Made by a program: the position numbers and the translations under genes
Notes under the pieces: model-generated
Database searches by the model: none
What the model was told of the DNA's origin: nothing
What the model saw: the letters and a program-made list of their open reading frames with translations, nothing else
DNA from: Alphaproteobacteria bacterium
Lineage (GTDB): Bacteria; Pseudomonadota; Alphaproteobacteria; Puniceispirillales; UBA1172
Length of the DNA: 24,499 nt
Reading direction: 5' to 3'
NCBI GenBank assembly: GCA_021296375.1
Contig: JAGWAQ010000032.1
Coordinates: forward strand, 8,891-33,389
In this document: piece after piece, positions 16,517-22,783 of the stretch
Numbering within the stretch: position 1 is the stretch's first letter
Layout of the letters: every line of letters starts with the position of its first letter

Positions 16517-16840
16517 TTATTCCTTTTCCAGTTGCAACTGCAGGGGATGCTGGTTTTTACGCGCCAGTTCCATCACCTGGGTTGCTTTTGTTTCAGCCAC
16601 TTCATAGGTGTAAACGCCGCACACCCCAACCCCGCGCTGATGCACATGCAGCATGATATTGGTGGCTTCTTCCTGAGTCTTGCGGAAAAATTCCTGCAAC
16701 ACCAGCACGACGAATTCCATCGGCGTGTAGTCATCATTCAGCATAATGACCTTATACATCGCCGGTTTCTTGGTCTTCGGGCGGGTTTTGGTGGCCAGAC
16801 CCATATCAGGGTCATGGTTATCGTTCTGGGCCGCCTGCAT
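16517..16840 (-). CDS. clpS: ATP-dependent Clp protease adaptor ClpS
   Basis: About 107 residues from the ATG at 16840. The conserved core is YKVIMLNDDYTPMEFVV (29-45), which contains the N-degron binding residues, followed by IMLHVHQRGVGVCGVYTYEVAETK (62-85). ClpS recognises N-terminal Leu, Phe, Tyr or Trp and hands the protein to ClpA. The disordered head has the sequence ATKTRPKTKKPAM, typical of ClpS. I chose 16840 because GGGAG (16847-16851) lies 6 bases upstream, and the length equals the normal ClpS size. An in-frame ATG at 16891 would add 17 residues but has no Shine-Dalgarno; a TATAGT-like -10 on the minus strand ends at 16897, which would make that start leaderless. Confidence 0.92.
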   Translation of the reverse strand: MQAAQNDNHDPDMGLATKTRPKTKKPAMYKVIMLNDDYTPMEFVVLVLQEFFRKTQEEATNIMLHVHQRGVGVCGVYTYEVAETKATQVMELARKNQHPLQLQLEKE

Positions 16841-16972
16841 CACGGGCTCCCGCCGCACCATCTTGAGATCTTGTGTTCGTGTTGTTTTCATACTTAACTA
16901 TATTGTGGCTTAATGGCAGAATAAAACCCCCAAAGGGTGAAAATTCATGACAAAACAGGCGCAAAGGCAGAT

Positions 16973-17034
16973 GCCATCATGGCGGCGCAGAGAATGTGGA
17001 CATTCTCTACAAGATGTCGCTCTACAAGATGTGG
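16973..17034. promoter_or_regulatory. Dyads and direct repeat in the clpS / D,D-carboxypeptidase intergenic region
   Basis: The 233-bp spacer (16892-17124) holds several symmetric elements. GCCAT-C-ATGGC (16973-16983) is a perfect 5-bp-arm dyad. AGAGAATGT-GG-ACATTCTCT (16989-17008) is a perfect 9-bp-arm dyad with a 2-base centre, an operator-like size. A 15-bp direct repeat, CTCTACAAGATGTCG / CTCTACAAGATGTGG (17005-17019 and 17020-17034), follows. No convincing -10/-35 pair was found for the downstream gene, so which promoter these control is unknown. Confidence 0.45.
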
Positions 17035-17124
17035 CGGAGTTGTTTACACCTACCGTATCTTGTGGTAGTGTTATTAAATTAAGCGCATGTGGTAGATGGT
17101 TTTCACCGAGCAGCCAACACTGAT

Positions 17125-18348
17125 ATGATGAAAACCAAAGATTTTTTCCTCCCGATAATTATTCTCCTGGCTGTGGTGTTCGCACCACAGCCTTCTTTCG
17201 CCCGTTACGCCTCGATCGTCGTTAATGAAACCACGGGGGAAGTGCTGTATTCCCGTTCCGCCGACAAGCAGCTCTACCCGGCGTCCCTTACCAAGGTGAT
17301 GACGCTTTACCTGTTGTTTGAAGCGCTTGATGAAGGCCGGGTGACCATGGACACCCGCATGAAAGTCAGCCGTGTGGCGGCAGGGCGGTCGCCATCAAAA
17401 CTCGGGCTTCGGGTCGGCTCCACCATTGCCGTCAAGGACGCCTTGCTGGCGCTGGTGACGAAATCCGCCAATGACGCCGCGACGGTCATCTCTGAACATC
17501 TCGGCGGCACGGAACGTGAATTCGCCAAGAAAATGACCCGCAAGGCCCGCGCCCTGGGGATGAGCCGCACGACCTTCCGCAACGCGTCGGGCTTGCCGCA
17601 TTCAAAACAGCGCTCCACCGCCCGCGACATGGCGCGGCTGGCGGTGGCGATCCGCAAGGATTTCCCGCAGTATTTTCATTTCTTCAAGACCCAGCGGTTT
17701 TCCTATCGCGGCAAGAAATACAAAAACCACAACAAGCTGCTGTCGCAGTTTCGTGGCACCGATGGCATCAAGACCGGCTATATCCGCGCCTCGGGCTTTA
17801 ACCTGATCGCCACCGTCGAACGTGACGGCACCCGTCTTGTTGGGGTGGTGTTCGGGGGGCGGTCCGGCGCCTCGCGCAACAAGCACATGATCTATCTGCT
17901 CGACAAGCAGTTCCGGAAATTGCCGAAATTCAAAGGCCCTGTCGTGCGCCCCGCCAAGCAGGATCGCGTCAAGGTGCCGCCAAAACGGCCGCGGACGGTT
18001 GCTGTCTTTGCCGCCAGGACACCGCCGCCCAAGCCCGACACATCCACCGATTTGCCTGCCCTCGATGACCCGGTGGTGGCACGGGCACCGGACCCGTCAA
18101 ACTGGGGGATTCAGGTCGGCAGCTTTTCCCGCCGGGCGAACGCCCATCTTGCCGCCCGCGACGCCCGGCAAGCGGCACGGGATATCCTGAGCCGCCAGCC
18201 CGCCAAACTTCGGCCGGTTGTCTATGGATCGGTGACCTTCTGGCAAGTCCAGTTCCACGGGTTTGATGAAGATCGCGCCCGTGAAGCCTGCGTTGAATTG
18301 CTGCAATCCGGCATGGCCTGCATCGCCGTGCCATCCCCGCAAGTCTAG
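17125..18348 (+). CDS. D-alanyl-D-alanine carboxypeptidase (PBP5/6 family) with SPOR domain
   Basis: 407 residues with the ATG at 17125. A signal peptide (about 1-27, FFLPIIILLAVVFAPQPSFA) precedes the serine peptidase S11 domain, which has the active-site SLTK (54-57), SAN (114-116) and KTG (216-218) motifs in the correct order. A Pro-rich linker leads to a C-terminal SPOR domain (about 326-403, beginning NWGIQVGSF). The enzyme removes the terminal D-Ala from peptidoglycan pentapeptides, and SPOR binds denuded glycan at the division site, so it probably acts during septation. The frame opens at 17089 with GTG, but the signal peptide fits the 17125 ATG better; no strong ribosome-binding site is visible for either. 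Its stop codon lies inside the first unit of a 15-bp tandem repeat. Confidence 0.9.
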   Translation: MMKTKDFFLPIIILLAVVFAPQPSFARYASIVVNETTGEVLYSRSADKQLYPASLTKVMTLYLLFEALDEGRVTMDTRMKVSRVAAGRSPSKLGLRVGSTIAVKDALLALVTKSANDAATVISEHLGGTEREFAKKMTRKARALGMSRTTFRNASGLPHSKQRSTARDMARLAVAIRKDFPQYFHFFKTQRFSYRGKKYKNHNKLLSQFRGTDGIKTGYIRASGFNLIATVERDGTRLVGVVFGGRSGASRNKHMIYLLDKQFRKLPKFKGPVVRPAKQDRVKVPPKRPRTVAVFAARTPPPKPDTSTDLPALDDPVVARAPDPSNWGIQVGSFSRRANAHLAARDARQAARDILSRQPAKLRPVVYGSVTFWQVQFHGFDEDRAREACVELLQSGMACIAVPSPQV

Positions 18349-18424
18349 ACGCGGAAATTCCGGACGGCGAAAGTCTGGCCCTCGAAAGTCTGGGCCCCGC
18401 AAGTCTGGGCCCCGCATGTCTAGA
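18335..18424 (+). repeat. 15-bp tandem repeat (6 units) at the 3' end of the D,D-carboxypeptidase gene
   Basis: Six units of exactly 15 bp with consensus CCCCGCAAGTCTGGG: 18335-18349, 18350-18364, 18365-18379, 18380-18394, 18395-18409 and 18410-18424. Units 1 and 6 end in TCTAGA; units 4-5 and 5-6 join as GGGCCC palindromes. The stop codon TAG of the upstream gene is in unit 1; the array then fills the space before the convergent GFA-family gene. No terminator with a T-run was found here. Confidence 0.85.
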
Positions 18425-18432
18425 CGCCCCCC

Positions 18433-18870
18433 CTATTGCGGGCTGACGTTATCCACCACCTTGCCGCCTTGATAAGCCTCATCAACATGAGGGATATCAT
18501 GGGGCAGGCTCATGAACCCCGGGTGGGCATGGCCATAAATCTGGCCGCGGCAGGACAGGTTTTCCGCATCATCAAACATCCCGAGGCAGATCGACACGCG
18601 GTGGCCATGGTCGGGCTTGTAGAACATTGACCCCCCGCATTCCGTGCAAAAACCGCGTTCGGCAATCGCGGAACTGCGGTACCATTTCAGGGTTGTCGCG
18701 GTGATGGCGATGTCATCAAGGCTGATGGTGCTGGCGACAATGCTGGCGCCGATGGTCTTCATGCAATCGTAACAATGGCAAACCAGGGCGCCCGCGACCT
18801 CGGCATAGCATTCAAATTTAACGCCGCCGCAATGGCACCCGCCGTGATGGATAATTGCTCGTGTGGTCAT
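18433..18870 (-). CDS. GFA-family zinc-binding protein
   Basis: 145 residues with the cysteine pattern of the glutathione-dependent formaldehyde-activating (GFA/CENP-V) fold: GGCHCGGVKFEC (Cys12, Cys14), CHCYDC (Cys31, Cys33, Cys36) and CTECGG (Cys75, Cys78). These bind two zinc ions. The name comes from glutathione-formaldehyde activation in a few members, but for most members the substrate is unproven, so it is given as a family call only. The gene is single, convergent with the carboxypeptidase gene and divergent from umuD. A GGGGG-type site lies just upstream of the ATG at 18870. Confidence 0.88.
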   Translation of the reverse strand: MTTRAIIHHGGCHCGGVKFECYAEVAGALVCHCYDCMKTIGASIVASTISLDDIAITATTLKWYRSSAIAERGFCTECGGSMFYKPDHGHRVSICLGMFDDAENLSCRGQIYGHAHPGFMSLPHDIPHVDEAYQGGKVVDNVSPQ

Positions 18871-18958
18871 TATGGCCCCCGTTTACGCGTCGTTTTATCC
18901 AACACAGGAAAGGCGAGCCGACGGGCAATGTCAAGATCATCAGCATCCCGCCCCGCCA

Positions 18959-18986
18959 TTGACATCGGCCCTATCCGATTTATGAT
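18959..18986 (+). promoter_or_regulatory. Consensus sigma-70 promoter upstream of umuD
   Basis: TTGACA (18959-18964, perfect) and TATGAT (18981-18986, five of six) are 16 bases apart. A start near 18993 gives a leader of about 144 bases. A weaker second pair, TTGATT (19072-19077) and TATTCT (19094-19099), is nearer the gene. Confidence 0.6.
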
Positions 18987-18996
18987 ACAGTATTCA

Positions 18997-19012
18997 TTAC
19001 GGTTTTCCGTAA
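18997..19012. promoter_or_regulatory. Dyad TTACGG-TTTT-CCGTAA at the predicted umuD transcription start
   Basis: The 6-bp arms TTACGG (18997-19002) and CCGTAA (19007-19012) are perfectly complementary with a 4-base spacer. The dyad lies about 10 bp after the -10 element, over the expected start and initial transcribed region, where a repressor would block initiation. It does not resemble the alphaproteobacterial LexA box GTTCN7GTTC. Confidence 0.45.
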
Positions 19013-19013
19013 A

Positions 19014-19061
19014 ATTCTCCATGTGATGCCCCGTGGGATTCTCCGCCGGATTCTCCTGCCG
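19014..19061 (+). repeat. 12-bp degenerate tandem repeat (4 units) in the umuD leader
   Basis: Four consecutive 12-bp units begin ATTCTCC: 19014-19025, 19026-19037 (degenerate, ATGCCCC), 19038-19049 and 19050-19061. Three of them share the exact heptamer ATTCTCC and similar CCG/GTG ends. Confidence 0.6.
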
Positions 19062-19136
19062 TCAAAACCGCTTGATTTTTGATATTTGTACGATATTCTA
19101 ATCAAGATAAATTTGATGAACCGATGGAGGCCCGAG

Positions 19137-19778
19137 ATGACCCCGCCAATTAAAACTCCAATTAAAACTCCAGTTAAAACTCCAGTTAAAACTTCAGCGC
19201 AAACCACCCCTGAACCTTCCGTCACGGGGGGGAACAATGTCACCCGTTTGCCCCCAGGCAAGACCGGTCGTGGCGGCGCCCGCCCCGGGGCAGGTCGGCC
19301 GAAAGGCCAGGGCCCGTATGGTGAGCCGACAAAAGCGGTGCGAATCCCCGTCAGCATGGTGGATCAGGTGCTGAATTTCGTGAAAACCGGCACCAAGCCC
19401 CTGCCCTTGTTCAGCTGTTCCGTGGCGGCGGGTTTCCCGTCCCCTGCCGATGATCATCTTGAAGGCAGTCTTGACCTGAACGAGCATTTGATCAAGCACC
19501 CGTCGGCGACATTTTTTGTGCGGGTGAGCGGCGATTCCATGATCAAGGCCGGCATTCATGAAGATGATATTCTGGTGGTGGACCGCAGCATTGAGCCGCG
19601 CAACGGCAAGATCATCATTGCCGCCGTGGAAGGGCAATTGACGGTCAAGCGGCTGAACCGCACCAAAACCCAAACCTTCCTGATGCCGGAAAATGACGCC
19701 TATGCCCCGATCCCCATTGCCGATGACAACGACATGGTGATCTGGGGTGTCGTCACCAGCGTTATTCATCAGGTCTGA
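19137..19778 (+). CDS. umuD: UmuD-type S24 self-cleaving protein with extended N-terminus
   Basis: 213 residues from the ATG at 19137 (GGAGG at 19126-19130, 6 bases upstream). The C-terminal half is a LexA/UmuD peptidase S24 domain. Cleavage site AAGFPSP (Ala98-Gly99), catalytic Ser134 in SGDSMI and Lys171 in VEGQLTVKRL are all present. RecA-stimulated self-cleavage yields UmuD', the partner of UmuC in DNA polymerase V. E. coli UmuD has only about 25 residues before its cleavage site; here there are about 98. They comprise a PIKT/PVKT repeat (encoded by 12-bp units), a Gly/Arg-rich GRGGARPGAGRPKG segment resembling an AT-hook, and KAVRIPVSMVDQVLNFV. A role as autoregulator is possible but not shown. 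umuC follows 149 bases downstream. Confidence 0.9.
   Translation: MTPPIKTPIKTPVKTPVKTSAQTTPEPSVTGGNNVTRLPPGKTGRGGARPGAGRPKGQGPYGEPTKAVRIPVSMVDQVLNFVKTGTKPLPLFSCSVAAGFPSPADDHLEGSLDLNEHLIKHPSATFFVRVSGDSMIKAGIHEDDILVVDRSIEPRNGKIIIAAVEGQLTVKRLNRTKTQTFLMPENDAYAPIPIADDNDMVIWGVVTSVIHQV
19146..19193 (+). repeat. 12-bp tandem repeat (4 units) in umuD codons 4-19
   Basis: Four in-frame 12-bp units, CCAATTAAAACT twice and CCAGTTAAAACT twice, encode PIKT, PIKT, PVKT and PVKT. A degenerate fifth unit (19194-19205) encodes SAQT. Identity at the nucleotide level shows recent duplication; frame is always kept. Confidence 0.9.
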
Positions 19779-19927
19779 CCCTCCAAGGGGGCAATCCCCC
19801 CCCTGATCAGGTGTTTCAGGTGTTTTAGTTTTTTCATTCCTTCCCCGTGGCCAGAGCCTGCTTTGGCCAAACCGGCCTCTTGGTGTTGGGCGGCCTCTTT
19901 TGTTTGTTTGACCTTTATGGTGTTGTC
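19779..19927. other. umuD-umuC spacer with palindrome and 9-bp repeat
   Basis: The 149-base spacer has a GGGGG-CAAT-CCCCC stem near 19788-19802, a 10-bp palindrome CCTGATCAGG (19802-19811), and a 9-bp direct repeat CAGGTGTTT (19808-19816, 19817-19825) followed by T-rich bases (GTTTTAGTTTTTTC). This could be an attenuating terminator or simply a slippage-derived spacer. No strong promoter is seen in it. Confidence 0.35.
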
Positions 19928-21247
19928 ATGCCTCTTTATGCCCTTGTGGATTGCAACAATTTCTACGCCTCTTGCGAACGGGTGTTCGCCCCTCATCTGA
20001 ACGGCAAGCCGGTGGTGGTGCTGTCGAATAACGACGGTTGCGTGATCGCCCGGTCTGACGAAGCGAAAGCCCTCGGCGTTCCCATGGGCGCGCCATTGCA
20101 TGAATATGACGGCATGATGCGGCGGCATAAAATCAATGTGTTTTCGTCAAATTACGCGCTCTATGGCGATATGTCGGCGCGAGTCATGAAAACCATGGAA
20201 CAGTTCACCCCTGACGTTGAGGTCTATTCGATTGACGAGGCGTTTCTGGGCCTGACAGGGTTTGACCCCGCCAGCTTGCCGCAACATATGCGCAACCTGC
20301 GCCAGGCGGTGCGGCAATGGACAGGGATTCCGGTGTCCGTCGGCATTGCCCCCACCAAGACACTGGCGAAACTGGCCAATCGCATCGCCAAGAAATACAC
20401 CCCCGACGGCGTCTATATGATGACCGACCCGCAACTCATGACGCGCATTCTGGGGGATATTGAGATCGAGGATATCTGGGGCATTTCAAAACGCTGGGGG
20501 GCGCGGTTGCGGGCGCTGGGCATTGGCACGGCGCTGGAATTGCAACGCGCCAGCCCGCGGCAAATCCGCCAGGCTTTATCGGTCGTGGGGGAACGCATCG
20601 TCCATGAACTCAACGGCCAGTCCTGCCTGACGCTGGACGAAGTCCAGCCGAAACAGAGCATCATGTCCTCCCGCAGTTTCGGCACCATGGTGGCGGATTG
20701 CCAGAGCCTTGAAGAGGCGATTGCCAGCTACACCGCGCGCGCCGCGGAAAAACTGCGCCGCCAGCACAGCCGCGCCGGCGGAATTTACGTCTTTATCCGC
20801 ACCAACCGGTTCCGCAAGGATGACCCGCAATACAGCAACGCCGCCATGGTGGGGTTTGATGACGCCACTGATGACACCGCCAGCCTGATCCGTGCCGCCA
20901 CCAGCGCCATCCGCCATCTCTACCGGCCGGGCTACCGTTACCATAAAGCCGGGGTGATGCTGACCGACCTGACCGATCAGGACGGCGGGCAGATCAGCCT
21001 GTTTAACCCTGACCCCGCCCCCGACGTCACCCGCGCCCAGCAGTCACGGCGAATGGCGGTGCTGGACCAGGTCAACGCCGCCATGGGGCAAGGCACGTTG
21101 TTCCACGCCGCTGAAGGATTGGCACCGAAACCCCGCACCGGCGCGCAGGGGCGGCGGGTGCTGAACACCGAACGCTGGCGGATGCGGGCGCGGTTCAAAT
21201 CCCCCGCCTACACCACGCGCTGGAGCGAGCTGGCGAAAGTCCGGTGA
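19928..21247 (+). CDS. umuC: Y-family DNA polymerase V catalytic subunit
   Basis: 439 residues. The Y-family catalytic core begins MPLYALVDCNNFYASCERVF (Asp8), continues with the VLSNNDGCVIARSDEAKALG block and has the metal-binding YSIDEAFLGL (Asp103, Glu104). The little-finger domain is followed by a C-terminal DUF4113 segment (ERWRMRARFKSPAYTTRWSELAKVR), as in UmuC proteins. With UmuD'2 it forms DNA polymerase V, which copies past lesions at the cost of fidelity during the SOS response. The ATG at 19928 is chosen because family similarity starts exactly there; a GTG at 19847 would add 27 unrelated residues. No strong ribosome-binding site is visible. Confidence 0.95.
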   Translation: MPLYALVDCNNFYASCERVFAPHLNGKPVVVLSNNDGCVIARSDEAKALGVPMGAPLHEYDGMMRRHKINVFSSNYALYGDMSARVMKTMEQFTPDVEVYSIDEAFLGLTGFDPASLPQHMRNLRQAVRQWTGIPVSVGIAPTKTLAKLANRIAKKYTPDGVYMMTDPQLMTRILGDIEIEDIWGISKRWGARLRALGIGTALELQRASPRQIRQALSVVGERIVHELNGQSCLTLDEVQPKQSIMSSRSFGTMVADCQSLEEAIASYTARAAEKLRRQHSRAGGIYVFIRTNRFRKDDPQYSNAAMVGFDDATDDTASLIRAATSAIRHLYRPGYRYHKAGVMLTDLTDQDGGQISLFNPDPAPDVTRAQQSRRMAVLDQVNAAMGQGTLFHAAEGLAPKPRTGAQGRRVLNTERWRMRARFKSPAYTTRWSELAKVR

Positions 21248-21284
21248 CAAGCACGTAGGCAGGAAAGCCGCAAGCAAAGTGGCG

Positions 21285-21310
21285 ATTGCCGTGAAAATTA
21301 ACGGGGCAAT
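21285..21310. terminator. Weak hairpin between umuC and the M20 gene
   Basis: ATTGCCGT (21285-21292) can pair with ACGGGGCAAT (21301-21310) with a two-base bulge. The hairpin spans the stop codon of the M20 gene (21298-21300). No T-run follows on either strand, so termination by it is doubtful; it is the only obvious structure between these convergent genes. Confidence 0.3.
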
Positions 21311-22467
21311 TCGGATTCCACCAGATTGACCCAGAAGCTGGCGCCAACGGGCAGCAGCTCGTCATTGAAGTCATAGCCGGTGTTATGGAGCATGCAGCCA
21401 AGCTTGCCTTCCCCCGCCCCCAGCCAGATGTAGGCGCCGGGCTTTTGCTCAAGCATGTAGGAGAAATCCTCCGATGCCATGGACGGCGGGGCATCAAAAA
21501 TCACCGATGACGGGCCCATCACCTGCTCGACAATAGCGGCGGCGCGATTGGCTTCTTCAGGGTGATTGATGGTGGGGGGGTAACCGGGCTCCCAGGCAAA
21601 ACTGGCGGTGCATCCGTGGGCTTGGGCCACCGTCATGGCAATATGCTTGATGCGGTCATGGATAAAAGCGCCGGTTTCATGGCGGACATAACGCGCCGTG
21701 CCTTCGATCTCCGCGGTATCAGAAATGACGTTATGGGTCGTGCCAGCGTGGAACTGCGTCACCGACACCACCGCCGGGTCAAGGGGGTCAACCTGACGCG
21801 AGACGATCGTCTGCAAGGCATTGACCACCGCCGCTCCTGCGGGAATCGTGTCGACGGTTGAATGCGGCATGGCGGCATGCCCGCCTTTGCCGGTGATGGT
21901 GATGCGAAAGACATCCGCCGCCGCCATGGAAGGCCCGCGCTGAACCACCGCTTTGCCGACATCCACCCCCGGCCAGTTGTGCATGCCCCAGACGGTATCA
22001 ACGTCAAATTCCGTGAACAAACCGTCATCGATCATGACTTTGCCGCCGCCGCCGCCTTCTTCGGCGGGCTGGAAGATGAGCGCCACCGCGCCATCAAAAT
22101 TGCGGGTTTCAGCGAGATATTGAGCCGCCCCCAACAGCATCGTGGTGTGGCCATCGTGGCCGCAAGCATGCATCCGCCCGTCAATGGTGGATTTATGGTC
22201 AAAAGCATTGTCTTCCTGCATCGGCAGGGCGTCGATATCCGCCCGCAGGCCGATCATTTTGCCGCTGTCGCCCTGACCGCGAATAATGCCGACAACACCT
22301 GTCCCCGCCATGCCGCGATGCACCTCAACCCCGAAAGAGGCGAGCTTTTCGGCAATGAAATCCGATGTCCAATGCTCCTCGAACCCCAGTTCAGGGTGGG
22401 CGTGCAAGGCATGGCGCCAGGCCGTCATTTCATCATGGCGATCAGCAATCGTATTCAGCACGGGCAT
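21298..22467 (-). CDS. M20D-family amidohydrolase (N-acyl-amino acid / hippurate hydrolase type)
   Basis: About 389 residues. The metal-binding residues of the M20D family are visible in order: HACGHDGHTT (His100, Cys102, His104 in this numbering), the PAEEG glutamates (Glu136-Glu137), GMHN (His163) and a late CMLHNTGYDFND histidine. The catalytic domain is interrupted by a dimerisation insert (about 180-300) with GKGGHAAMPHSTVDTI. These enzymes cleave N-acyl amino acids or hippurate; the particular substrate cannot be read. The ATG at 22467 has GGAGG (22473-22477) 5 bases upstream; the in-frame ATG at 22479 would place that site inside the gene. It faces the soxB gene divergently across a 378-bp region. 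Confidence 0.93.
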   Translation of the reverse strand: MPVLNTIADRHDEMTAWRHALHAHPELGFEEHWTSDFIAEKLASFGVEVHRGMAGTGVVGIIRGQGDSGKMIGLRADIDALPMQEDNAFDHKSTIDGRMHACGHDGHTTMLLGAAQYLAETRNFDGAVALIFQPAEEGGGGGKVMIDDGLFTEFDVDTVWGMHNWPGVDVGKAVVQRGPSMAAADVFRITITGKGGHAAMPHSTVDTIPAGAAVVNALQTIVSRQVDPLDPAVVSVTQFHAGTTHNVISDTAEIEGTARYVRHETGAFIHDRIKHIAMTVAQAHGCTASFAWEPGYPPTINHPEEANRAAAIVEQVMGPSSVIFDAPPSMASEDFSYMLEQKPGAYIWLGAGEGKLGCMLHNTGYDFNDELLPVGASFWVNLVESELPR

Positions 22468-22508
22468 GGCATCCTCCATCGAAGATTATGGTAATGTTGC
22501 TTTGATTA

Positions 22509-22536
22509 ACTATAGAGGCCGCCCTTGATTTGGCAA
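22509..22536 (-). promoter_or_regulatory. Sigma-70-type promoter of the M20 amidohydrolase gene
   Basis: Read on the minus strand, TTGCCA (22531-22536, five of six) and TATAGT (22509-22514, five of six) are 16 bases apart. A start near 22502 gives a leader of about 35 bases to the ATG at 22467. Confidence 0.55.
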
Positions 22537-22735
22537 CAATTCCATCCCCGAAAACACCGCCCGGCAGAACAGTGGGGTTATAATGTCGCAGGTCATGATT
22601 CGGGCTGAAATTCCACCACCGCCACGACGGAATGTGGTAGTTAAATCAGGACAGGCGGAATTGTCGTCAGGGGTCAAACCCGTGTCGCCGTGAAGATAGG
22701 TTAAATGGCGGTTTTTCGTCACATTGGAACGTCAG
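22537..22735. other. Upstream part of the divergent region before soxB, no gene
   Basis: No supported gene. A perfect TATAAT (22579-22584) lacks a matching -35. GGCG...CGCC with an inner GGGGTCAAACCC hairpin (about 22650-22695) shows some folding potential but matches no riboswitch I recognise. A minus-strand frame at 22510-22722 has no family similarity and no ribosome-binding site. Confidence 0.4.
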
Positions 22736-22773
22736 CCAAAACGGTTTTGGTCATCGGTAAAAACTGTTTTGGT
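22736..22773. promoter_or_regulatory. Paired dyads AAAAC-N-GTTTT upstream of soxB
   Basis: Dyad 1 is CCAAAAC-G-GTTTTGG (22736-22750), a perfect 7-bp-arm inverted repeat with a one-base centre. Dyad 2 is AAAAC-T-GTTTT (22760-22770), followed by GGT like dyad 1. The two centres (22743 and 22765) are 22 bp apart, two helical turns, so proteins on both sites would face the same side of the DNA. This is the pattern of a cooperatively bound regulator. Confidence 0.55.
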
Positions 22774-22783
22774 GCATTAATAT

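Noticed and set aside
18097..18417. Minus-strand frame with RGPDL/RGPDF pentapeptides as a pentapeptide-repeat protein
   Set aside because: The pentapeptides arise only from the 15-bp DNA array and the rest is antisense to the carboxypeptidase gene.
18881..18895. GTTT-N7-GTTT as a degenerate LexA box
   Set aside because: The alphaproteobacterial box is GTTCN7GTTC; both half-sites miss the C and it lies next to the GFA gene, about 245 bp from umuD.
22579..22584. Perfect TATAAT as a soxB promoter
   Set aside because: No acceptable -35 at 16-18 bases and it lies more than 250 bases from the start codon; left as a note only.
22650..22695. Riboswitch (glycine or SAM type) before soxB
   Set aside because: Some stems can form but none of the conserved aptamer cores was recognised.
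22510..22722. A 70-codon minus-strand frame before soxB
   Set aside because: No ribosome-binding site, no similarity to known proteins, and it overlaps the M20 promoter.
22736..22750. CCAAAACGGTTTTGG as a terminator stem
   Set aside because: One-base centre cannot form a hairpin loop and no T-run follows; an operator reading fits better.
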